NCBI GenBank assembly: GCA_027347125.1 | Contig: DAIERC010000300.1 | Coordinates: 1 to 11,002 of the forward strand | Length of the DNA stretch: 11,002 nt | Direction: 5' to 3' | Origin: Ignavibacteriales bacterium | Lineage (GTDB): Bacteria > Bacteroidota > Ignavibacteria > Ignavibacteriales > Ignavibacteriaceae | Shown: positions 1 to 7,961 of the stretch, piece after piece | How positions within the stretch are numbered: position 1 is the first letter of the stretch | How the letters are laid out: the number at the start of each line of letters is the position of its first letter | Made by a program: the position numbers and the translations under genes | The notes under the pieces: model-generated | What the model saw: the letters and a program-made list of their open reading frames with translations, nothing else | The model's database searches: none | Told to the model about the DNA's origin: nothing

Positions 1-1683
1 TGCAACACGGTCTAAAGTTTTTGATCCGTAATTAAACAACTGCCCAAGCAGGTTATTTACTCCGTCTTTATTTTTCGGTGTTTGAAGATCAGGATTGTTT
101 TTTATTCTTCCGTAAACACTAACCGTATTACTAATTGATTCCGGCTGCACAATTAATTTTATACCGTTGCGCAAAGTGCTTACAACAGGACTAACGATAG
201 AAGCAGGTACGTTTAATCTTCCCAGAGCTTTAGAAGCCCATACTGGCAGCTTAACTTGCTTCGGATTTTTAGGTGCGAAAGATTCACTCCCACCGAAGGA
301 GTTTCTTGATACAGGTTTACCAGACGATTGAGGAGTTAAGATTGCAACTATTGCATGAGAATCATCAAGATATTTTTTAGCGACGTTGTTTACATCTGCC
401 AAAGTTACTTTCTCTAGCGCGTCAAGCTCTTCCTGAGGAGAATCTTTTCCGTCTACCGCAACAGCTTCAGACCATGCGGAAGCCAAACCCGAGATAGAAT
501 TTTTTTGAAACTCTGTGGAGGATAATTCCTGGCGTTTTTCAGCTTCAATTAAATCCTCCGAAAAACCTTTGCTCAGATCGCTCTTAATAACATCATGCAC
601 TTCTTTTAAAAGTTTTTTGGCATCGGCACCTCTAGGAAATACCGCGAGCGCAAATCCCAACCCGGATTTTGGTAAACTGCTGTACTGAAAGCCCGCATAC
701 AAAGCTTTACCTTCCGGTACCAGCGATGAATAGAGAGAACCCCGCTGGTTGCTTAAAACATCGGCTAAAATTTGAGCGGCGGGATAGTCGGGGCTGCTTG
801 AGCCGGGCATACGAAAAGATATTACCGCTAAACCGTAAGGAAGATCCGTATCAAGATTCAAAGTATCCGGATTTACAGCAGTAAGATTTATTTCTGGGCG
901 TTCCGGAATTTTTTTGCTCGGGATATTACCAAAAAGCGTTTTAACTTTTTCCAATGTTTTTTCCGGATCCACTTTACCTACAATTACAAGTATAGCGTTG
1001 TTCGGCGCATACCATGTATCATGAAATTCTTTAAGCATTGCGCCGCTTGTTTTATTAAAAGACGGACGGGTTCCCAGGGCATCGTGCGAGTACGGAGTTC
1101 CGTTAAACATAGCTTTAAGTAGTTTTGTATAAAACACATATTGTGGATTTGAAAGATCGGCAGCGACTTCCTGTTCAATTGCGCCGCGTTCGTTGCTCCA
1201 TAACGAATCCGTACATAAAAGATTTCTCATACGAATCGATTCGATATGCAGCGCAACATCCAGGTCTTCGGACGGAACTGTAAAAAAATATTGTGTTACT
1301 GTTTGTCTTGTATCGGCGTTAAAATCCCCGCCCATGGCGGCCGTTATATCCGCAAGCTGATCGGCCGATAAATCTTTGCTTCCCCTAAACATCATATGTT
1401 CAAGCGCGTGCGCTGTACCCGGAAATCCTGCGGGAGCCTCATTTGAACCAACCAGGTAGTTTATCTCTGTGGTTACAACAGGCGCTAGTGGATTTTTTAC
1501 TATCACCACCTTTAAACCGTTTTCCAAAGTAGCACGAAGAACATTATCTTCACTTTTATTTGCAGCGAAAATATTTGAAAAAAATAAACCGGTGAACAAG
1601 AAAAAGAGAATAAAAACATTCGCTCTTTTTTTATGTTTGTTCCACAGATTTGATAAGATAGTTCTACTGCCCAAAAGAAACAT
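1..1683 (-). CDS. Exported M16 (insulinase/pitrilysin family) zinc peptidase, C-terminus cut by window edge
   Basis: 561 codons are open from ATG 1683 to the left edge, with no stop or frameshift. A strong SD (AAGGAG, about 6 bases before ATG) fixes the start. Residues 1-41 look like a long export signal: a basic stretch to about 20, then a hydrophobic core around 23-40. The M16 inverted zinc motif HxxEH is intact as H92-A-L-E95-H96, with Glu172 in ERGAIEQE as the likely third ligand. A YPAAQ..LADVLS stretch near 300-311 resembles the M16 C-terminal domain. A second M16 repeat starts near 502 (STLRNGIKL, parallel to ATLENGLKV at 51), but at the HxxEH position it reads N543-N-L-L-G547, so this half is probably non-catalytic, as is common in two-repeat M16 enzymes. 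Full length in the family is about 900-950 residues, so roughly 350-400 are missing. Likely role: periplasmic or surface degradation of peptides; substrate unknown. Confidence 0.93.
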   Translation of the reverse strand, partial: MFLLGSRTILSNLWNKHKKRANVFILFFLFTGLFFSNIFAANKSEDNVLRATLENGLKVVIVKNPLAPVVTTEINYLVGSNEAPAGFPGTAHALEHMMFRGSKDLSADQLADITAAMGGDFNADTRQTVTQYFFTVPSEDLDVALHIESIRMRNLLCTDSLWSNERGAIEQEVAADLSNPQYVFYTKLLKAMFNGTPYSHDALGTRPSFNKTSGAMLKEFHDTWYAPNNAILVIVGKVDPEKTLEKVKTLFGNIPSKKIPERPEINLTAVNPDTLNLDTDLPYGLAVISFRMPGSSSPDYPAAQILADVLSNQRGSLYSSLVPEGKALYAGFQYSSLPKSGLGFALAVFPRGADAKKLLKEVHDVIKSDLSKGFSEDLIEAEKRQELSSTEFQKNSISGLASAWSEAVAVDGKDSPQEELDALEKVTLADVNNVAKKYLDDSHAIVAILTPQSSGKPVSRNSFGGSESFAPKNPKQVKLPVWASKALGRLNVPASIVSPVVSTLRNGIKLIVQPESISNTVSVYGRIKNNPDLQTPKNKDGVNNLLGQLFNYGSKTLDRVA

Positions 1684-1820
1684 TACAATCTCCTTTATTT
1701 AAATTATGAACTACACCCCAAAGCAATTTTGTAGCTTACTGTATAAATCCTACAGCTTTATAATAAATATTAAGAATAATTGATTTGACGCGGTGGGAAT
1801 TGAATCACAAAAGTAAATTA

Positions 1821-1851
1821 AAAGATTATAAAAACAGTTTTATTATTCTTT
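1821..1851 (-). terminator. A/T-only hairpin at the pepP stop codon, possible weak terminator
   Basis: A 6-bp perfect inverted repeat (1828-1833 with 1838-1843, 4-base loop) is flanked by a further 5-bp match (1821-1825 with 1847-1851) across a small internal loop. It overlaps the last codons of pepP. The stem has almost no G/C and no clean U-run follows, so termination strength is doubtful. It could instead protect the 3' end. Confidence 0.3.
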
Positions 1852-3162
1852 ATCATTAAGAAACAGCGCCTCAACATCTGCAATTTCTTTCGGTACGTTG
1901 CCGGTCAAAATTTTGTGCCCGTCGGTAGTAATCAGTATATCGTCTTCAATCCTCACACCGAAACCGCGAAACTCAGCCCCAACATTTTTTGCATCCGCGG
2001 GAAAATATAAACCTGGTTCAATCGTAATAACCATTCCGGCTTTCAACGTATCGTTTGAAGCCACATCGTGCACATCAAGTCCCAGCGGGTGAGAAACTCC
2101 GTGCGGAAGGAAACTATCCATTCCGGCTTTCGCAAAAACTTCAAGCACTTTTTTGTCCAGGTCATAAATTGAAATGCCCGGTTTTATAATATCGATTGCC
2201 TGTTTCTGCGCATCAAGCACGAGGGAATAAATTTTTTTTTGCGCTTCCGTAAACTTGCCTGATACAGGTATGGTTCTGGTTATATCGGCAGAATAGCCGC
2301 CGTACTCGGCGCCCACATCCATAACAACAACATCGCCATTTTGCATTTGCCGGTTGTCTTTGTCATAATGAAGTACAAGTGAATTTTCACCGCTTCCTAT
2401 GATAGATGGAAAGCCGGGATAATCCGAGCCCTGCATTAACATTTCACCTTCAATAGCCGCGCGAAGTTGGTACTCCCAGCAGCCTGGTTTACATATTTTT
2501 ATAGCAGATACAATTCCGTCTTTCGTAATGTTAATTGCTTTTTGAATTGATGCTATCTCGGCTTCCGATTTAATTTCACGAAGCTGATTAATAATAGTTG
2601 AAATATTTTTAATTTTTACACCGTGATTTTTTGCCTCGAAATATTTTTTGTTATCTCTTTCAACAAAAAGCATTCTGTCATTCAGCCAATCATGCACAAA
2701 TTGTACATCCCCGGAAGCAGTATAAATTTTATTTAATCCCGGTAAAATTGATTTTAATGTTAAGATAAATTTCGAAGAGTTCAGCACAGAGCTGCCGTCG
2801 TTCAGAAGACGGTCATTTTTTACATCGGGCTTAAAGAATAAAATTTTTATTTTTTCTCTGCCAACTTCAACTCCCTTAGGAACGAGCATTAAATAAGAAT
2901 TAGTTTCATTCAGTCCGGTAAGATAAAAGCAATTACTTTCCTGCCTGTACCGGTAAGTAACGTCTCCGTTACGTAATTTAGCATCGGCGGTTTTAAGAAC
3001 AACAGCAGAGCTGTCATCCATTAAACCGAGCAGCTTTAATCGCCTTAATTGATACTCGTTGGATGAAATTTCTTGTGCGGGTGAATTGTCAGGAAGCAGG
3101 GCTATAAATAAAAACAGCATTATTATAAAACACTGCCAATTATGTTTTATTATTTTATTCAT
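1843..3162 (-). CDS. pepP: Exported Xaa-Pro aminopeptidase (aminopeptidase P, M24B metallopeptidase)
   Basis: 439 residues, typical of aminopeptidase P, which removes the N-terminal residue from peptides with proline in second position. Residues 1-29 form a signal peptide (basic start, hydrophobic 11-23, SPA-Q as a plausible cleavage region), so the enzyme is probably periplasmic rather than cytosolic like E. coli PepP. An AMP_N-type domain spans about 35-165 and the pita-bread catalytic domain about 200-425. The five metal ligands are visible: D282 (MDVGAEYGGY), D293 (SADITRT), H358 (GVSHPLGLDVHD), E382 (IEPGLYF) and E406 (GVRIEDD); H265 and H365 match conserved active-site histidines. ATG at 3162 lies only 3 bases after the uvrA stop, with GAAGG inside the uvrA end as SD, so the two genes are probably co-transcribed. 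Pairing with uvrA seems positional, not functional. Confidence 0.96.
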   Translation of the reverse strand: MNKIIKHNWQCFIIMLFLFIALLPDNSPAQEISSNEYQLRRLKLLGLMDDSSAVVLKTADAKLRNGDVTYRYRQESNCFYLTGLNETNSYLMLVPKGVEVGREKIKILFFKPDVKNDRLLNDGSSVLNSSKFILTLKSILPGLNKIYTASGDVQFVHDWLNDRMLFVERDNKKYFEAKNHGVKIKNISTIINQLREIKSEAEIASIQKAINITKDGIVSAIKICKPGCWEYQLRAAIEGEMLMQGSDYPGFPSIIGSGENSLVLHYDKDNRQMQNGDVVVMDVGAEYGGYSADITRTIPVSGKFTEAQKKIYSLVLDAQKQAIDIIKPGISIYDLDKKVLEVFAKAGMDSFLPHGVSHPLGLDVHDVASNDTLKAGMVITIEPGLYFPADAKNVGAEFRGFGVRIEDDILITTDGHKILTGNVPKEIADVEALFLNDKE

Positions 3163-3165
3163 ACC

Positions 3166-5943
3166 TTAACCTTCGAAATATTGTTTTAGGTATTTACCCG
3201 TCCATGAATCGGAAACTTCGGCAACTTCTTCCGGAGTGCCGGTGCAAACAATTTTCCCGCCTTTTTCTCCGGCTTCCGGACCGAGATCAATTATATAATC
3301 GGCACATTTAATTATTTCAAGGTTGTGTTCAATAATTACAACCGAGTTGTTTCTTTCCAAAAGAAGGTTAAAACAATTCAGCAATTTTGAAATATCGGCA
3401 AAATGCAATCCGGTTGTCGGTTCATCAAAAATAAAGAGAGAATGCCTGCGTTCCCTTTGCGAAGTAAGATGAGCCGCCAGTTTAATTCTTTGCGCTTCGC
3501 CGCCAGATAAAGTATTTGATGGCTGGCCAAGTTTCAAATACCCGAGCCCAACATCCGAAAGCAGCTGGATATACTTTGCTATCTTATCACTCCCTTTAAA
3601 AAACTCAACCGCTTCATCAACCGTCATTTCAAGAACATCAACAAGATTTTTACCACGGTAAGTTATTTCTCTTATTTCCTTTTTAAATCTTGTACCGTTG
3701 CAATCATCGCACTCAAGATATAAGTCGGCAAGAAATTGCATTTCAACTTTTATAAAACCGTCGCCCTGACATGTTTCGCATCTACCTCCGGGTACGTTAA
3801 AAGAAAAATATCCCGGCTTATAACCACGGGCTCTGGCCTGATGCGTAGACGCGAACAGCTCACGAATATGCTCATACGCTTTTATATAACTTATTGGGTT
3901 CGATCGCGGCGTTTTTCCTATCGGCGACTGATCGACAATTTCGATATCGTCTATATATTCAGCTCCTTTAAGGTCTTCATACATACCTATTTTGGAAGGC
4001 GCTTTTCCAAGCTGCTTTGCAATTCCTCCATAAAGTATATCGTGCACTAAAGTACTTTTACCTGAACCGCTAACACCGGTAATAACCACAAGTTTATTTA
4101 AAGGTATCTCAACATTTATATTTTTCAAATTATGTTCACTAGCGCCGATAATTCTTATTGTCTTGCCTTGCTTTGTGTTCCTTTCGGATGGCATAGGAAT
4201 AGATAATTTTCCGGACAAATATTTACCGGTTAATGAATTTTTATTCTGTAAAATTTCATGGATATTTCCCATAGCCATTATCTCGCCGCCGTTAATGCCG
4301 GCCTTCGGCCCCATGTCTACAACAATATCAGCTTCTCTAATCATATCGGGATCATGTTCAACAACCAAAACCGTATTACCAATGTCCCTAAGATCTTTTA
4401 GGATTTTTATAAGCTTAGAGTTGTCACGCGGATGCAAGCCAATACTCGGTTCGTCAAGCACGTACAAAGTACCCACCAATGAAGATCCTAAAGACGTTGC
4501 AAGATTTATCCTTTGTGTTTCGCCGCCCGAAAGTGTGCTGCTTAAGCGGTCCAACGTAAGATAACCGATCCCGACATCATTTAAAAAGGTCAACCTCTTT
4601 ATAATTTCTTTCAACACTCTATCGCCTACCATAAGATCGTAATCGGAGAGTTTAAGTTCATTGAAGAAGTTAAGCGAATGCTCAATAGGAATTTTAACCA
4701 CATCATAAATTGATTTTCCGCCTATCATTACCTGCAGCGCTTCCCTTCTTAACCGCGATCCTTTGCAAGCATGGCATGTAGTATAGCCACGGTACCTGCT
4801 TAAAAGAACTCTTATATGCATCTTATAAGTTTTGCTCTCAAGTTTTTCAAAAAATTTATCAATGCCAATGTAATCCGCGAAACCTTTTTTTATCAACGAA
4901 ACTTGCCCGGCAGAAAGCTCTTTAAAAGGAACGTTAAGAGGTATTCCGAATTGTTTGGCATTCTGAACCAGATCTCTCAGATGTGTACTGTATTTAGCCG
5001 ATCTGAATGGGGCTATCGCACCTTCGGTAATACTTAAAGAAGGATTGGGAATAACAAGATTCATATCAACACAGATTACCTTACTGAACCCCTGGCATAC
5101 GGGACAGGCACCAAAAGGATTATTGAAGGAAAAAAATCTTGGCTCCGGTTCTTCATACCTGATTCCGCAGCATTCATAAAACTTATTGAATTCGTGCTGT
5201 TCCCCGGACCCGGCATTTATTAAAACCAGCCGGTTCTCACCTTCTTTAAATGTAACCTCAATAGCGTCAGAGAGCCTTTCTCTCACCTTACCTTTTTGAA
5301 CTTTGAAACGCTCTATTACAACACTAATCCTATCTTTCTTTTTGGGATGAGCTTCTTCTTCATTTAGATCAAAAAAAGTTTTATTAAAATAAATTCTAAA
5401 GAAACCTCTTTTTTTAAGAAGTTCTATTTCCTCTTTAATATTATGTCCTTCATGAGAATGCAACGGAAAAGCAAGGTACCACTTTGAGTCTTCAGGTTGT
5501 TCTTCCAGCCAATCGGATACCGTGCCGGTAGTGGCTTTCTTTACTTCTTTACCGCATTCAAAACAAATAGTTTTTCCTATTCTTGCAAAGATTAAGCGAA
5601 GGTAATCGTAAACTTCCGTAGTAGTGCCTACGGTAGAACGGGTATTTTTTGCGCCGGTTTTTTGTTCAATTGCAACCGCAGGACTTATACCTTGAATATA
5701 ATCGACATCGGGTTTGTTCATTCGCTCCAAAAATTGCCTGGCGTAAGCCGAAAGGCTTTCCACATAGCGTCGTTGTCCTTCCGCATATATCGTATCGAAC
5801 ACAAGCGATGATTTACCGCTGCCGCTGACGCCCGTAAAAACCACAAGTTTATTCCTTGGAATTTCAAAACTAAGGTTCTTAAGATTATGTTCTCTGGCGC
5901 CCTTTATTATTATTCTGCGATTCTTATTTCCAGGTTCAGGCAT
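3166..5943 (-). CDS. uvrA: UvrABC excinuclease subunit A (DNA damage recognition ATPase)
   Basis: 925 residues, normal UvrA size. UvrA dimers find bulky DNA lesions and load UvrB in nucleotide excision repair. Two ABC ATPase modules are intact: Walker A GVSGSGKS at 38-45 and 623-630, signature LSGGE at 471-475 and 812-816, Walker B LYVLDEPS at 493-500 and LFIFDEPTTG at 836-845. The second zinc module, needed for DNA binding, is complete as C722-x2-C725-x19-C745-x2-C748. The first zinc module is altered: C280-x2-C283 is present, but the expected upstream CxxC reads Y256-E-C258-C259. Extra CxxC pairs sit at 127/130 and 390/393. The ATG at 5943 has no clear SD. A 236-base gap upstream suggests its own promoter, and pepP follows 3 bases after the stop. 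Confidence 0.98.
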   Translation of the reverse strand: MPEPGNKNRRIIIKGAREHNLKNLSFEIPRNKLVVFTGVSGSGKSSLVFDTIYAEGQRRYVESLSAYARQFLERMNKPDVDYIQGISPAVAIEQKTGAKNTRSTVGTTTEVYDYLRLIFARIGKTICFECGKEVKKATTGTVSDWLEEQPEDSKWYLAFPLHSHEGHNIKEEIELLKKRGFFRIYFNKTFFDLNEEEAHPKKKDRISVVIERFKVQKGKVRERLSDAIEVTFKEGENRLVLINAGSGEQHEFNKFYECCGIRYEEPEPRFFSFNNPFGACPVCQGFSKVICVDMNLVIPNPSLSITEGAIAPFRSAKYSTHLRDLVQNAKQFGIPLNVPFKELSAGQVSLIKKGFADYIGIDKFFEKLESKTYKMHIRVLLSRYRGYTTCHACKGSRLRREALQVMIGGKSIYDVVKIPIEHSLNFFNELKLSDYDLMVGDRVLKEIIKRLTFLNDVGIGYLTLDRLSSTLSGGETQRINLATSLGSSLVGTLYVLDEPSIGLHPRDNSKLIKILKDLRDIGNTVLVVEHDPDMIREADIVVDMGPKAGINGGEIMAMGNIHEILQNKNSLTGKYLSGKLSIPMPSERNTKQGKTIRIIGASEHNLKNINVEIPLNKLVVITGVSGSGKSTLVHDILYGGIAKQLGKAPSKIGMYEDLKGAEYIDDIEIVDQSPIGKTPRSNPISYIKAYEHIRELFASTHQARARGYKPGYFSFNVPGGRCETCQGDGFIKVEMQFLADLYLECDDCNGTRFKKEIREITYRGKNLVDVLEMTVDEAVEFFKGSDKIAKYIQLLSDVGLGYLKLGQPSNTLSGGEAQRIKLAAHLTSQRERRHSLFIFDEPTTGLHFADISKLLNCFNLLLERNNSVVIIEHNLEIIKCADYIIDLGPEAGEKGGKIVCTGTPEEVAEVSDSWTGKYLKQYFEG

Positions 5944-6179
5944 AAAATTTTAGAATGTCCATCAACAGTAAGTAAAAACCAATATGCTTCCGAACGAACT
6001 GTTTGCAAGAAGCCTTACATTTAAATGTTTAATATACAAAAGATATGCTTCCAAAAGAGTTGAAAAAAACAGTAGCGTTTGATCTTTGTTCAATGTTAAC
6101 GCATCAAACTTCAGTATCATGTATTATGAAAAGATTCGTCTTTATCCGTTAAGAAGTAAAAAATTTACGGGATAATTTT
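5944..6179. other. 236-base gap upstream of uvrA; candidate regulatory region
   Basis: No convincing gene. On the minus strand GGAAGCATAT occurs twice (6052-6043 and 5991-5982, 61 bases apart), each preceded by TTT or TTC. A weak promoter-like pair, TTGCAA (6008-6003) and CATATT (5986-5981) with a 16-base spacer, overlaps the second copy; each box matches only 4 of 6 consensus bases. A 7-bp inverted repeat (6077-6083 with 6103-6109, 19-base loop) has no U-run. The uvrA promoter most likely lies here, but I cannot pinpoint it. Confidence 0.4.
5982..6052 (-). repeat. Direct repeat GGAAGCATAT, two copies upstream of uvrA
   Basis: The 10-mer GGAAGCATAT is exact at 6052-6043 and 5991-5982 on the minus strand. 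The match extends to TTYGGAAGCATAT when one pyrimidine difference is allowed. Both copies lie 39-110 bases before the uvrA start, in the same orientation. Either paired regulator sites or chance; no known SOS box is recognised. Confidence 0.4.
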
Positions 6180-6182
6180 TTA
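6157..6182 (-). terminator. 9-bp A/T-only inverted repeat at the mlaD stop codon
   Basis: TAAAAAATT (6182-6174, starting at the stop codon) is perfectly complementary to AATTTTTTA (6165-6157), with an 8-base loop ATCCCGTA. The T-run falls within the 3' arm instead of after it, so this is not a textbook intrinsic terminator. Its position at the end of the mla cassette and before a long gap makes a transcript-end role plausible. Confidence 0.4.
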
Positions 6183-7205
6183 TTTACTTTGTTCCAGTTT
6201 CTTAAGAGTCCCTATCTTTTCATTCAACACTTTTATTTTTTCATCCAATTCTTTAACTCTTTGGTCAATGCTTTTTTCATAGGTGGATTCATCCCAATAC
6301 CCGCGGTTTTCAAAATAACCTTTGAATAACCAATTATGTTTTAACGCTTCCATATTTTCAGCGAGCCGGGCTGCGCTTACCTTCGCCTCTATACTTGTCT
6401 GGTGTATGTTTTCAAGAGTTGATGCAATTGTGGTATCGTATTTACCGCTGACAAGTAAGGCGCCAAGTACACCGCGGCCTTCGGTTACATTTTTTATTAT
6501 ACCGTTAACATCCATTACAGTTCTATCAACATTGCCTACAACATCTTTAACGCCAATACCAAGAGTGTCGAATACGCCGGTGATTCGGGTTAATTCTTCG
6601 GTTATATTTTTTAGACTCGCATCGGCCTGTCTTGTAAGGCTTGTAGCGTTGTTATAAAGTTCATCGTCGTTTATCAGTTTACCGATTGAGCCTTCACCTT
6701 TATTCACCTTCTCAACTATCTGCGATAAATCTTTTGTCATATTTTTTGTATACTGCATAATTCCTTCGGTCTGCGCTATCAATGCAGAGAAGCCGACAGG
6801 TTCTTCGGATTGAATATAGCCGCCGTTTTTTACTTGTTCGGCATTGCTGCTTCCCATTTTAAGAACAACAACTTTACTGCCTACAAGGCCTTCGGTTTCA
6901 ATTGTGGCTTTTGTATCGGTTCTAATAAAACGCCGTATATCGGTTTGAAGATTCATTGAAACTTCGACTCTTCCGCTTGCATCATTAACAATATTAATCT
7001 TGTCAACTGAACCCACATCAATGCCGCTTAACCGCACGGTTGCTCCGCTTCTTAGGCCCTGCACATCTTTAAAGTAGGCCTTCGCGTTAAAAGTAGAACT
7101 GAACAAGGCATTATTTTGACCAATTAAAAAAATTGCCAGAACGAGCAATGCTGCCCCTAAAAATACAAATAATCCTAGGCGGACTGCGGACATATTTTTC
7201 ATCAT
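6180..7205 (-). CDS. mlaD: MlaD-like MCE-domain lipid transport protein
   Basis: 341 residues. One N-terminal membrane anchor (about 10-28) is followed by an MCE domain (about 37-118) with typical segments such as VRLSGIDVGSVDKI and ETEGLVGSKVVVL. MCE proteins form hexameric rings that carry phospholipids or other lipids between inner and outer membrane, powered by an MlaE/MlaF ABC complex encoded immediately upstream. After the MCE domain come two copies of a G-x-G-[SV]-[IL]-G-x-L motif (KGEGSIGKLI at 169-178, EGRGVLGALL at 242-251), then NWLFKGYFENRGY (291-303) and a charged coiled-coil-like tail (about 310-338). The tail makes it longer than E. coli MlaD (about 180 residues). The start overlaps the mlaF stop by one base (TAATG) and has SD GGGAG. 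A second ATG follows directly, so the start may shift by one codon. Confidence 0.93.
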   Translation of the reverse strand: MMKNMSAVRLGLFVFLGAALLVLAIFLIGQNNALFSSTFNAKAYFKDVQGLRSGATVRLSGIDVGSVDKINIVNDASGRVEVSMNLQTDIRRFIRTDTKATIETEGLVGSKVVVLKMGSSNAEQVKNGGYIQSEEPVGFSALIAQTEGIMQYTKNMTKDLSQIVEKVNKGEGSIGKLINDDELYNNATSLTRQADASLKNITEELTRITGVFDTLGIGVKDVVGNVDRTVMDVNGIIKNVTEGRGVLGALLVSGKYDTTIASTLENIHQTSIEAKVSAARLAENMEALKHNWLFKGYFENRGYWDESTYEKSIDQRVKELDEKIKVLNEKIGTLKKLEQSK

Positions 7206-7960
7206 TAATTTCTCCCGTTATAAGAATCAACAACCTCATCGCTGAAAAAGTCTTTGAGAAAAGGATCGTTGGTAGAGGTTAGATCTTCTATATTCCCCTC
7301 ATACCTAATTTTTCCGTCTTTCAGAACTACGGCTCGAGAGGCTATTATTTTTGCACAAATAAGATCGTGCGTAACAATGATTGATGTTGTATGTAAATCT
7401 TTTTGCAGTTCCATAATTAACTGGCTTATTTCTTTCGATGTAATAGGATCAAGCCCGGTTGTAGGTTCATCGTACAAGATTAATTTCGGCTCAGTAATTA
7501 TGGTGCGCGCAAGCCCTATTCTTTTCTTCATACCTCCTGAAAGTTCAGAAGGACGCTTATCAATCGAGTCTTCGAGCGATACTTTTTCCAACACATCTTT
7601 AACTTTTCGCTCGCGCTCGGCCGGTGTAAAATTAAAATTACGAATAAGCGGAAACTCTAGGTTTTCTCTAACGCTCATAGAGTCATATAAAGCGGCGCTC
7701 TGGAACAGGAACCCAATTTGTTTCCGGACTTCGTTTAACTTTTTTAAATTAAGCTCTAAAACGTTTTTTCCTTCTATAAAAATTTCGCCTTTATCAGGTT
7801 CCAATAGTCTAACAATACATTTAAGCAAAACGCTTTTCCCTGTACCGCTGCGACCAAATAACACCATGTTTTCGGTTTCTTGAATATTAAGGGAAATGTC
7901 ATCCAAAACGACAAAATCATCGAAGGACTTGCTTATATTTTTAATCTCGATAAAAGGCAT
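7205..7960 (-). CDS. mlaF: MlaF-like ABC transporter ATPase of the MCE lipid transport system
   Basis: 251 residues with the start at ATG 7960. The frame extends up to 8008, but that extra stretch (16 residues, Cys/Trp-rich) overlaps mlaE by 47 bases and has no family look. ATG 7960 lies one base after the mlaE stop and has SD GGAG 8 bases upstream. Motifs from MPFIEIKN: Walker A GRSGTGKS 36-43, Q-loop Q87 (FLFQS), signature LSGGM 140-144 followed by KKR, Walker B LILYDEP 160-166, D-loop near 169-171, H-loop H198. SGGMKKR is typical of the MlaF/Ttg2A group. The protein binds the cytoplasmic face of MlaE and powers lipid movement through the MCE ring. Translation is probably coupled to mlaE before it and mlaD after it. 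Confidence 0.95.
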   Translation of the reverse strand: MPFIEIKNISKSFDDFVVLDDISLNIQETENMVLFGRSGTGKSVLLKCIVRLLEPDKGEIFIEGKNVLELNLKKLNEVRKQIGFLFQSAALYDSMSVRENLEFPLIRNFNFTPAERERKVKDVLEKVSLEDSIDKRPSELSGGMKKRIGLARTIITEPKLILYDEPTTGLDPITSKEISQLIMELQKDLHTTSIIVTHDLICAKIIASRAVVLKDGKIRYEGNIEDLTSTNDPFLKDFFSDEVVDSYNGRN

Positions 7961-7961
7961 A

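Noticed and set aside
1714..1760. A short CTGTA/TACAG hairpin in the leader of the M16 gene.
   Set aside because: Only 5 bp with a 7-base loop; expected by chance and matches no known riboswitch.
4163..4564. A 133-codon plus-strand frame opposite uvrA.
   Set aside because: Antisense to the conserved UvrA coding region, with no recognisable protein features.
6077..6109. A 7-bp inverted repeat (GTTTGAT / ATCAAAC) with a 19-base loop.
   Set aside because: No U-run on either strand, long loop, and a competing alternative pairing; not convincing as a terminator or operator.
5962..6120. A 52-codon minus-strand open frame (ATG 6120 to TGA 5962) in the gap before uvrA.
   Set aside because: It has no SD, starts right after an in-frame stop, has no recognisable motif, and the repeated 10-mer falls in different frames within it. 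Most likely a chance frame in regulatory DNA.
7254..7883. A 209-codon plus-strand frame opposite mlaF.
   Set aside because: It is wholly antisense to a clear ABC ATPase gene, is Ser/Phe-rich in the way reverse-strand shadows are, and shows no domain.
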